Assembly: GCA_946223075.1 (NCBI GenBank)
Contig: CAMILZ010000006.1
Span: 1 to 64,000 of the forward strand
Direction of reading: 5' to 3'
Source: an uncultured Dermabacteraceae bacterium
GTDB lineage: Bacteria > Actinomycetota > Actinomycetes > Actinomycetales > Dermabacteraceae
Length of the DNA: 64,000 nt
Position numbers and translations under genes: made by a program. Numbering within the stretch: the first letter of the stretch is position 1; each line of letters starts with the position of its first letter. This document shows, piece by piece, positions 16,054 through 23,063 of the stretch. The notes beneath the pieces are model-generated. The model was not told the origin of the DNA, ran no database searches, and saw nothing but the letters and a program-made list of their open reading frames with translations.

Positions 16054-18051
16054 TTACTTGAAATCGTGGAGCAGCTGGATGAGCCGTTTTTCTACCGCTT
16101 CGCGGGCGTACGCTTTCGGATCAAAATTGGGTCTCCCCCACTGCCTCTCGAACTCCCTACGATCTAGCTCAAACTGACTCTCGAAATAGGCAACTTTTTT
16201 GAGCTTGTTGAGGTCATAATCCGCTGCCACTCGGAGGCTCTTCAGAGCCCATTGCTTGGCGGCGTTGAACTCCCCTGCTGCCTCATCCATTGCCGCTTGA
16301 AGTTTTGCCTCATACAACTGCCGTTCCTGGGCCCTCTGCTCCATCAAAATTTGAGCCTGCTTTTCGGCTTCAGGATCGGCCTTCGGCTCACGCTCCCTGA
16401 TGACCTCACTCGGGATGGGCTTGCCTGCATCGGCAAACTCCTCAAGGATCGCTTCGGAGGATGTGGCTCCTGCCTCAGGAAGGAGCCTTTGGTACTGCTT
16501 GATCACCGGCTCCACGGTCTTGCCCTCAACAAGCTCACGAAGCCTCTGCTTCTCAGCCTCGTCATCAATCGTGCTCAGACGACGGTGGAGGGCTTCGAGG
16601 TTTTGTCGAAGGTGGAGGTGCTTTTCGTAGGTCTCGTATTCCCGCGTGCCTTTCAAGAAGCCTTCATTGACAAAGATTGAAAATTCACCTTCATTTACGG
16701 GAATTACAAGGGGGAACCGACGAAAGCCTTGAGCAATGTTTTCCGCTGTGTGTCGAACCCTCTGACCGTTCTGGAAAGACTCATACTCGCCCGCCAAGCC
16801 TTTGAGGAACTCCTCGTAATCGGTAGGACCTGTGACGATGTTTACCCGATTGACTAATTGAGTGCTTGAATTTTTGATGTTCACCACGGGAGCTTCTTCG
16901 GGGCTCCGGTACGGACCGAGGATCCTGAACAACATGCCTCGACTTTTTGCGACCCTGATCATGTCGGGCACCCTCATGTCTTCCCAAATAACCACGGGCT
17001 GACCGTCATAGCCTTCAAAGCTCACATTTTCGCCACCGAGCTTGAAATACGGGATCTTGAGTTCCGGTGCCAAGGCCCTGGCCAAGGCCTTGGCCAAGAG
17101 GTCCTTGCCTACGCCGCCTGGACCGCAAATATAGAAATTGATCACCTGCTCAGGGGAATCGCAGTGCCTTAGAAAGTCTGCACGCCACTTTTGGAACTTG
17201 GTGAGGTTTCGCCCGTACTCAACTGCGTACTCATCACGAACTTGCTGAAGTGTGAGGTCACCTTGCATAACCTTCACCATGAGCTTGTCCAGTAGCCGCT
17301 TCTCAGCCTTGCCCTGGCCCCTTTCGATCCTGGCTTCCTTGTGATCGTCTAGATCGGACCTCCAGTCCCAACCGGGGGTGGCGTGGCACTCTTCGTCTGG
17401 GTATGGGTATTTACCGACTTGGTTTTCATGTTCGTGGGTGTGGTACTCGACTAGATCAAGGAACGAGCTGGGTGGCTTCACCTCGACTTGTGAAGGCTGA
17501 ACTTTGAAGGCTCCAGAGACGGTGGCCACTGAGGTGAAACTCTTCGTGCGAATAGCTACATGGAAGTGAGGTGCCTTAGGATCCCCGAGCTTCGCCCCTG
17601 GGATCTTCCTCACCTCGGCCTTGGTGTACACATCCTTGTCGTGCTTAATCCAGTGCCACTGCTTGAAGCCTTTACGCTTGAGAGCCTTCGTGATGGTTGC
17701 CTCATTCAGAAGGGTGTGACCATCCAGCTGTTCATTACACGTGATCCAAAAACACCGACCACCGAGATCTTTGGCATATGCCCACGGACCGCCTTCCAAG
17801 TAGGGGTCCTCATCAGTGCCGACCTTCTTGAGGAGCTCTAAGGTAGTCGATTTCGACTCTTTTGAGGTCTCGGAAGTAGTCGATTTGACGTCGGAGCCTT
17901 CCTTAAATCGACTAAATCGACTACCGTCGTTTGCGGGGGACACAAGTCCAGTGTCCCCCGCGTGACCTGGGGAAACGTTCTCGCGTTCTTCTAAATCGAC
18001 TAAATCGACCGGGTTTTTTCGTTCCTCAATAAGGGGGGTTTTGGCGGTCAT
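16054..18051 (-). CDS. Plasmid replication initiator: HUH endonuclease fused to an SF3-like helicase
   Basis: A 665-residue Rep protein. Residues 1-80 are low-complexity and are encoded by iteron-like DNA repeats. Residues 95-230 form a rolling-circle HUH domain like Rep_2: FWITCNEQ near 101, the metal motif PHFHV with His162 and His164, and a probable nucleophile Tyr203 in EYHTHEHENQVGKYPY. Residues 300-420 carry a Walker A motif CGPGGVGKD (Lys316) and the helicase-like VVIWEDMR. The C-terminus is helical and charged. This endonuclease-helicase layout resembles the bacterial plasmid Reps related to CRESS-DNA virus Reps. Its start overlaps the excisionase stop by four bases (ATGA). It probably supports replication of the excised circle. 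Confidence 0.85.
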   Translation of the reverse strand: MTAKTPLIEERKNPVDLVDLEERENVSPGHAGDTGLVSPANDGSRFSRFKEGSDVKSTTSETSKESKSTTLELLKKVGTDEDPYLEGGPWAYAKDLGGRCFWITCNEQLDGHTLLNEATITKALKRKGFKQWHWIKHDKDVYTKAEVRKIPGAKLGDPKAPHFHVAIRTKSFTSVATVSGAFKVQPSQVEVKPPSSFLDLVEYHTHEHENQVGKYPYPDEECHATPGWDWRSDLDDHKEARIERGQGKAEKRLLDKLMVKVMQGDLTLQQVRDEYAVEYGRNLTKFQKWRADFLRHCDSPEQVINFYICGPGGVGKDLLAKALARALAPELKIPYFKLGGENVSFEGYDGQPVVIWEDMRVPDMIRVAKSRGMLFRILGPYRSPEEAPVVNIKNSSTQLVNRVNIVTGPTDYEEFLKGLAGEYESFQNGQRVRHTAENIAQGFRRFPLVIPVNEGEFSIFVNEGFLKGTREYETYEKHLHLRQNLEALHRRLSTIDDEAEKQRLRELVEGKTVEPVIKQYQRLLPEAGATSSEAILEEFADAGKPIPSEVIREREPKADPEAEKQAQILMEQRAQERQLYEAKLQAAMDEAAGEFNAAKQWALKSLRVAADYDLNKLKKVAYFESQFELDRREFERQWGRPNFDPKAYAREAVEKRLIQLLHDFK
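17843..18010. repeat. Iteron-like repeats within the 5' end of rep
   Basis: Six copies of the 9-mer AAATCGACT or its complement: complements within 17843-17853 and 17876-17886, direct tandem pairs at 17905-17922 and 17993-18010 (last base varies). The pairs encode VDLVDL in one place and SRFSRF in another, so the DNA repeat is kept while the codon frame differs. This points to a DNA-level role, most likely Rep binding and the replication origin. Confidence 0.7.
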
Positions 18052-18275
18052 TGGATGGCCACCCGATCAAGGGAGTCGATATACGCATCAAGATCCTCGA
18101 CGGTGTATAGGACCGTTCCTCGCGCGTTCGGCTTGCCCTGGATGATCCTGTAGCTCGGCCCGACACCTCGCCAGCGCCAATCCTTCAAGGTATTTTGGCT
18201 GACACCCAGATATTTTGCAGCGTCCGCGCTGCGTAGACCGCGAGGTTGAAATTCAATAACCCTATTTTCCGACAT
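18048..18275 (-). CDS. Excisionase / AlpA-like helix-turn-helix protein
   Basis: A 75-residue DNA-binding protein with a MerR-like winged helix-turn-helix: GLRSADAAKYLGVSQNTLKDWRWRGVGPSY followed by a beta wing. This is the HTH_17/excisionase pattern. Such proteins bend the att DNA to favour excision or regulate the element. The ATG has an AGGGA site. It is the first gene of the leftward operon with rep (4-bp overlap) and is divergent from the integrase across an AT-rich gap, the usual place for an excision switch. Confidence 0.8.
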   Translation of the reverse strand: MSENRVIEFQPRGLRSADAAKYLGVSQNTLKDWRWRGVGPSYRIIQGKPNARGTVLYTVEDLDAYIDSLDRVAIQ

Positions 18276-18324
18276 AAAGAAATCCCTGCTTTCAAATTCA
18301 AAAACAGGTTCTGGGTTATTGATT
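18251..18324. repeat. Inverted pair in the excisionase-integrase region
   Basis: ATTCAATAACCC at 18251-18262 and its near-complement GGGTTATTGATT at 18313-18324 (11 of 12 bases) bracket the excisionase start. They are possible binding sites for the excisionase itself or for another regulator. The enclosed DNA is markedly AT-rich and should hold the divergent promoters. Confidence 0.4.
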
Positions 18325-18475
18325 ATTAAATTAGCGCAATCCGACGCAGCCTTTTAATGAGGTGGTAAGGCTCGGCTCCGCCGATCACGTACACCAACCT
18401 ATCACACTCAACCAAATCCGCGCAACCCAGCGCTGTGCTACGCTCATTCCGTACCTACGGAGAAGGACGGCACGC

Positions 18476-19747
18476 ATGGCCCAACAAATTGAACCCGGCA
18501 CCGCAAATATCAATCCCAAGGGCGTTAAGTGGGTGGATAACCTCAACGCATATGTGTTGTATTGGGGCGTGAGGCTGCATGATGGCCGATACTTTTCAAA
18601 ACGCACGAAAGCCCAGATCAAGGCCCAGGTTGTGCCGCGCGCGCGCAAAGCCGCTCAAGAGCTCTTGAACCAATCAACCGGGGTGTGGAAGCCCCACCAT
18701 AAGCTAGCTCGGTACATTTTGGATGAGGCGATCCCCGCCATTAACGATGACCCTGACCTCAGAGTTACATCTAAACAGCGTTACACGGGCCTTCTGAGGC
18801 TTGCAGCAGGGGAGTGTGCCCAGCACTCCCACAAGCGCGCGCTCACCGGTTACACCCTTGCGGACGGCACGCGCCTTGCGGTGCTGGAAAAGTGTGTCCA
18901 GGAGGTCTCGACACTTCATGGAGCGGGCTCCGCCCGCCAGTTGAAGAACGCGCTCTCGAAGTACGTCTTAACGCCGCTGACCCGGTACAACGTAATAGAG
19001 CGCAACACTTTGAAGGGTGAGTCAATCAAACTTGATCGCAGCCTTACGAACACCCGCGTTTCGCGTGGGGGTGTAGCCATAGCCCCAGCAGCCTACAAAA
19101 GGCTCCTAGACCACCTTCTAGCGCTCGACAACACCGAAGGCTTAGACCTCACGAAACGCACTCAGATGAGCGCGTATCGCCGTGCGGAGAATGCCCGCTT
19201 GACCACCTTGATCCAGATGTCCACTGGAATGCGGATCGGTGAGGTGAGGGCGCTCAAATGGGGTGATGTGACGAAGGAAGGGAGCTTCGTGCGCTTGCCG
19301 GTGGGGGAGGAGACGTCAAAGACACACAAGAGCCGCTCCGCAGCGGTGCTTTGGTCAAGTGTCGCTGACCTGCTCTTGGAGCGCGCTGCTCTCAATGAAC
19401 CCTCTCACCCCATCATTCCGACGCCTACGAAGCTCGATGTTCAGTGGGATAAGGACAACCATCAAAAAACAATTGCGAAGCACTACAAACAGTGGGCTGA
19501 GGAGCTTGGCATTCCTGAGCTCATGACTGAGCGTTCACACGTATGGAGAACAACGGTGAATTCCATGCTTGCAGGTGCGATCCCAGATGCTATTCGCGCC
19601 GCGATGCTCGGCCACACGGAGGCGGTCAACGCTTCTTCATACACAGACATCACTCACCAGCTTCCTTCTATCGCTGGGGTCCTTGAGGCTCAGTTCGAGG
19701 ACGGTCAGGAGGACGGTCAAAAGGACGGTCAAAAGGACGGTATTTAA
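18476..19747 (+). CDS. int: Tyrosine-type site-specific integrase
   Basis: A 423-residue integrase that catalyses insertion into and excision from the tRNA-Arg gene. An N-terminal arm-binding region is followed by a core-binding domain, and the catalytic domain has Arg253 (STGMRIGEVRALKW), a probable Lys at 282-285, His355 and Arg358 (SHVWRTT), His380 (LGHT) and nucleophile Tyr389 (SSYTD). The ATG at 18476 has a strong GGAGAAGGA site; an upstream GTG frame is rejected. The last 15 residues are repeats of DGQK/DGQE encoded by the 12-bp end repeats, so coding and attachment DNA overlap. Confidence 0.95.
   Translation: MAQQIEPGTANINPKGVKWVDNLNAYVLYWGVRLHDGRYFSKRTKAQIKAQVVPRARKAAQELLNQSTGVWKPHHKLARYILDEAIPAINDDPDLRVTSKQRYTGLLRLAAGECAQHSHKRALTGYTLADGTRLAVLEKCVQEVSTLHGAGSARQLKNALSKYVLTPLTRYNVIERNTLKGESIKLDRSLTNTRVSRGGVAIAPAAYKRLLDHLLALDNTEGLDLTKRTQMSAYRRAENARLTTLIQMSTGMRIGEVRALKWGDVTKEGSFVRLPVGEETSKTHKSRSAAVLWSSVADLLLERAALNEPSHPIIPTPTKLDVQWDKDNHQKTIAKHYKQWAEELGIPELMTERSHVWRTTVNSMLAGAIPDAIRAAMLGHTEAVNASSYTDITHQLPSIAGVLEAQFEDGQEDGQKDGQKDGI
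19699..19741 (+). repeat. Right copy of the 12-bp end repeat (four units)
   Basis: Four units of GGACGGT at 12-base spacing, in frame at the end of the integrase gene. The last two units with their AAAA spacers match the left-end copy at 13733-13756 over 24 bases. Confidence 0.7.
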
Positions 19748-19863
19748 CCCGTATCCCCACGTCTTATCCCGTACCTTACCGCCCCCCTCATTCATCTATA
19801 AACCCCCTCTGACCAGGCACTTCACCGCCGCTGACCTCGTATTTCGCCAAACACTTCACGGAC

Positions 19864-19884
19864 GCAGAAGGTCGTAGGTTCGAA
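19864..19884 (+). other. Probable attR core
   Basis: A same-orientation copy of the tRNA-Arg 3' half with one T for C change. After TTCGAA the sequence does not continue into the T arm and acceptor stem, so the tRNA 3' end is not rebuilt here; the right border may have been altered after insertion. Confidence 0.55.
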
Positions 19885-19978
19885 AAGTTGTGGCGGTTCG
19901 ATTGTCTGAGGTGCGCGCATGCAGCTTGACTAGGTCTTCGTAGCTGTGCAATTTCGGCTCGAGGTAGTCATTTTCTTC

Positions 19979-19990
19979 TATAATGGTCGT
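19979..19990 (+). promoter_or_regulatory. TATAAT box giving a probably leaderless DUF3800 transcript
   Basis: A perfect TATAAT at 19979-19984 is six bases before the ATG at 19991. Transcription would start at or next to the ATG, and no ribosome binding site is visible. A second weaker promoter (TTGACT, 16 bases, TGCAAT) lies at 19925-19952. Confidence 0.55.
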
Positions 19991-20761
19991 ATGGCGGAAT
20001 TGTTTGCGTATGTCGGCGAAACTGGCGATCCTGGTACGTCAGGAAGGGCCAGTCAGGCATTTGGTATGGCGGCTCTAGTCTTGGGTCCGCGCGGGGTCGC
20101 AGAAGCTCGTATTTTGGCTGATAGATTTCGGTCTGAATTCGGTATCGGCAACGATAGGCCGCTTTCGTGGAAGAAGTATGTGCGCGAGCATGATCGTAGA
20201 CGTTACGTTGCGCGAGAGATATCCAAGCTACCTGATGCTCAAGTGACTTATACGTATTGTCGAAAAGCTGAAGTTGACTACGGTAGCTTCGTGAATGATC
20301 GAGGGAAGCTGTACAATTACGTCGCAGCTAAGACATACAAGTCGATTCTTTGGACAGCGAAGTTCTGGGATGGCGAGGTTGGAGCTTCTACGGTGCTCAC
20401 ACGTTTCGGCCACGTGCGCGGGTTCGATCATGAGAAAACCACGCGACCGTATGTTCGTCGCAGTGTTGACTCTGACCGGAAAATTTCTGGCGAGCTAGAA
20501 CGAGGCCTGTTCTGGGTTGATGCTCGAAACTATCGCGAAGCGATGATCGCCGACCTTTTCGCCGGTTGCCTGCATTCGGCGATCACGGAAGATGAGTATG
20601 GCAGTACAGACGGAGGGTATCTACTCCAGACGTGGCCGCTTGTCAGAAAGGTCGGTGGGTGCGCGATTCCGTTTGGTGTCCTGTCGATCCCCGCGAACGA
20701 GCTAGTGACTACCCTTGAATGGTTTCCCTGTAGGAATTGCCGGTACAAGAAAGCCCAGTAG
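19991..20761 (+). CDS. DUF3800 domain-containing protein
   Basis: A 256-residue protein. The N-terminus AYVGETGDPG corresponds to the DUF3800 motif Y-x-D-E-S-G-D (here G-E-T-G-D), and near the C-terminus REAMIADLFAGCLHSA matches the family IADLxAG motif. DUF3800 proteins are thought to have an RNase H-like fold and are often found in defence and mobile-element contexts, but no function is established. Codon use is more AT-rich than the flanks, a sign of transfer. It lies between the integrated element and hsdM, on the same strand as the restriction genes. The change of the first Asp to Gly may affect any catalytic activity. Confidence 0.75.
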   Translation: MAELFAYVGETGDPGTSGRASQAFGMAALVLGPRGVAEARILADRFRSEFGIGNDRPLSWKKYVREHDRRRYVAREISKLPDAQVTYTYCRKAEVDYGSFVNDRGKLYNYVAAKTYKSILWTAKFWDGEVGASTVLTRFGHVRGFDHEKTTRPYVRRSVDSDRKISGELERGLFWVDARNYREAMIADLFAGCLHSAITEDEYGSTDGGYLLQTWPLVRKVGGCAIPFGVLSIPANELVTTLEWFPCRNCRYKKAQ

Positions 20762-21062
20762 CTCCTGGACCCCCCGGGGCGGATCCACTTAAGGAGCGCG
20801 GCGTTGTGCGCCGCCCGTTTCCCGGGCGAGTCCAGCAACCACTGGACCTGATGCAGCCAGTCTACTCATCTTCTCCTTCGTGTCCAGTGCTTGAAGTGGT
20901 GATTTTGCTCGGCGCGTAGGTCACGGTCGCGGGATCCATGTCCTGGACACGCTTCGTGGGAGTGCGGCGTAGTTCCCGGTTCTCGCTTAGGAAGCCCGCT
21001 AGTTCCAGCCTGCGGCTATGAGAGAATCGAACGGTCAGCTGCATGAATTACGGGAACGGGCG
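20762..21062. other. Gap between the DUF3800 gene and hsdM
   Basis: About 300 bases without a confident gene. It contains a GC-rich inverted repeat (GCGGCG/CGCCGC near 20798-20814) and, on the minus strand, a coding-like stretch described separately. No clear hsdM promoter is visible. Confidence 0.5.
20862..21010 (-). pseudogene. Possible 3' remnant of an unidentified gene
   Basis: The minus strand reads without interruption as LELAGFLSENRELRRTPTKR followed by a hydrophilic tail ending at a TAG. Residue choice and codon use look like real coding sequence, but no convincing start or upstream part exists because the frame runs into hsdM. It may be the tail of a gene cut by the arrival of the restriction genes. 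The family is not recognised. Confidence 0.3.
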
Positions 21063-23063
21063 ATGACCGACACTTCTGAACTCCTCGATTCGATGACTCC
21101 GAAACAAACGGCCAAGGTGAACGTGTTGGAGAGGGCGGTGTGGCAAACTGCCGACGACTTCCTTCGCCTCATCGTTCCAGCGGAGAACTACGGTGACTAC
21201 ATCATCCCGTTCACGGTTCTGCGGCGCCTCGAGGGGCGGCTCGAGTCGACGAAGCCTCAGGTGCTCGAGCTTGTGCGGCGCGAGGCGGCGAAGGGGACGC
21301 TGCCGCATATCGTGGCCCTCAAGATCGAGAATCAGTTTGGTCTTCGGTTTTGGAATACGTCGGATCTTTCGCTTGAACGGCTTGCGACGTCCGACGATGA
21401 GCTGAAGTCAGGCCTCAAGCAGTATCTCAACGCGTTTTCAGCGAACATCCTCGGGATTTGGGATGCCTTCGAGTTCGACAAGCTCATCGATTTCCTTGCT
21501 CGCAACGACCAACTGTGGAACATGGTGAGCCACTTCGCTTCAATCGATATGAGCGATTCTGCCCTCCAGGATCAAACGATGGGCGATATTTTCGAGAACC
21601 TTATGTACCGATCGTTTGCCCGCAAGGCGAAGGATGCCGGTGAGTTCTATACGCCGCGCGATGCCGTGCGGCTCATGACCTCGATTCTGTTCACATCCGA
21701 TGACACAGAGCTTGATGAGGATGGCATCATCCGCTCGGTTTATGATCCGACGGCCGGCACGTGCGGCATGCTGATTACAGCGCGCAACGCGCTTCGCCAG
21801 ATCAACCCCGGCATTGACGTCGTGATCGCTGGCCAGGAGCTCAAGGAATCGTCGTATGCACTCGGTAAGTCCGACTTGCTCATGCAGGGCTTCAAGAACC
21901 CGGAGGTTCTCAAATTCGGCAACTCGCTCACGAACGATCAGTACAGTGATCAAACGTTCGATTACATCCTCGCGAATCCTCCCTACGGGTCGTCGTGGAA
22001 GGCGTTCCAGGGAAAAATCAAGGAGCTCCAGGAGCTGGGAGATCCTCGATTCTCGGAGGGCCTGCCGTCGGTGAGTGACGGGCAGATGCTCTTCCTCATG
22101 CACATCGCTCATAAACTCGCACCCGCGGATGGCCCCACAAAGGGTGGGCGCGCTGCGGTGGTCACGAATGGCTCCCCGTTGTTCACAGGCGATGCTGAGT
22201 CAGGACCGGACGGCATCCGCAAGTTCCTCATCGGCGCCGAGGGCGGCACCGACATTCTCGAGGCGATCATCGCGCTGCCGAACGACATGTTTTACAACAC
22301 CGGCATTGCCACCTACGTGTGGATCTTGGATCGCAACAAGGAGCCGCGTAGGCGCGGGAAGATCCAGTTTATTGACGCGACCGAGATGTGCGCGCCGATG
22401 CGTAAAAATATGGGTCAAAAGCGCGTGGAGCTGAGCGAAACCAATATTCGTGAGATCACGAAGCTCTATAAAGATTTCGAACCCAATGAACGTTCCATCA
22501 TCGTGACGCCCGATGAGCTGACCTTCCGCGATGTTCCCATGTTCAAGGTGGCACGCTATTCGGTGTCCGTCACCGACGAGACCGTCGAACAGGCACTCGA
22601 TCACAAGTTGGCATTCCCCGAGCATGAGCCTGTTGTTCGCGGCATGGTCGGCCGAGCGTACAACGAGCTGCCGAAGGCGCTGAAAGCCGAGGCGAAGAAG
22701 CACGGAGTCAAGATGGGTGCGCCTTTGCTGAAGCACATCATGGCAGAGCTCGCAATCGTCGATGAGGACGCACCAGAGTCGCTCGATGAGAAGGGGAATC
22801 CCGTCATCGATTCTTCCACCAAACTCACCGAGCGAATCCCGTACATCGAGAACGTTGCCGAGCACATGAAGCGCGAGGTGCTCCCGTTCGTTCCCGACAT
22901 GCAGTGGGATGAGAGCGCCGCAAAGGTGGGCACCGAGCTCCCTCTCACCCGCCTGTTCTACAAGCCTGAAGAAACCCGCTCCCTCGAAGAGCTCGACGCC
23001 GCCATCGCGGCTTCGCTCGAGCGCATCTATGCGAAGTTCAAGGACGTGCGTTCGGATGACTGA
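21063..23063 (+). CDS. hsdM: Type I restriction-modification system, DNA methyltransferase subunit HsdM
   Basis: A 666-residue N6-adenine methyltransferase. It has an N-terminal helical domain (about 15-170), the type I hallmark DAGEFYTPRDAVRLM (191-205), S-adenosylmethionine motif I DPTAGTCG (228-235), and catalytic motif IV NPPY (305-308). It acts as M2S1 for methylation and M2S1R2 for restriction. ATG 21063 is chosen; an in-frame ATG at 21018 has no ribosome site and would add 15 residues unlike the family. HsdM overlaps hsdS by eight bases. Confidence 0.96.
   Translation: MTDTSELLDSMTPKQTAKVNVLERAVWQTADDFLRLIVPAENYGDYIIPFTVLRRLEGRLESTKPQVLELVRREAAKGTLPHIVALKIENQFGLRFWNTSDLSLERLATSDDELKSGLKQYLNAFSANILGIWDAFEFDKLIDFLARNDQLWNMVSHFASIDMSDSALQDQTMGDIFENLMYRSFARKAKDAGEFYTPRDAVRLMTSILFTSDDTELDEDGIIRSVYDPTAGTCGMLITARNALRQINPGIDVVIAGQELKESSYALGKSDLLMQGFKNPEVLKFGNSLTNDQYSDQTFDYILANPPYGSSWKAFQGKIKELQELGDPRFSEGLPSVSDGQMLFLMHIAHKLAPADGPTKGGRAAVVTNGSPLFTGDAESGPDGIRKFLIGAEGGTDILEAIIALPNDMFYNTGIATYVWILDRNKEPRRRGKIQFIDATEMCAPMRKNMGQKRVELSETNIREITKLYKDFEPNERSIIVTPDELTFRDVPMFKVARYSVSVTDETVEQALDHKLAFPEHEPVVRGMVGRAYNELPKALKAEAKKHGVKMGAPLLKHIMAELAIVDEDAPESLDEKGNPVIDSSTKLTERIPYIENVAEHMKREVLPFVPDMQWDESAAKVGTELPLTRLFYKPEETRSLEELDAAIAASLERIYAKFKDVRSDD

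Larger units (their letters stand above)
13634..19884. mobile_element. Integrated mobilizable plasmid-like element in tRNA-Arg(CCG)
   Basis: The element is bounded by a 21-base near-identical repeat (20 of 21 bases) of the tRNA 3' half. It contains ardA, a MobV-type relaxase, a candidate oriT, a coiled-coil protein, a HUH-helicase Rep, an excisionase and a tyrosine integrase. No phage structural genes and no type IV secretion genes are visible, so it is best described as an integrative and mobilizable element or integrated plasmid that borrows a conjugation machine. Base composition is lower in GC than the flanks, most clearly in the int-xis gap. The exact right border is uncertain because the right repeat does not continue into the tRNA 3' end. 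Confidence 0.85.

Noticed and set aside
19699..19741. CRISPR-like repeat array
   Set aside because: Units are 12 bp with no unique spacers, lie in frame in int, and there are no cas genes in the window.
13634..19884. Prophage
   Set aside because: There are no capsid, terminase, tail or lysis genes; relaxase and plasmid-type Rep point to a mobilizable element.
20530..20838. Minus-strand open frame opposite the end of the DUF3800 gene
   Set aside because: Most of it is antisense to a well-supported gene, and the remainder is too short to judge.
21018..21062. Upstream ATG of hsdM at 21018
   Set aside because: It has no ribosome site, and the added residues do not resemble HsdM N-termini.
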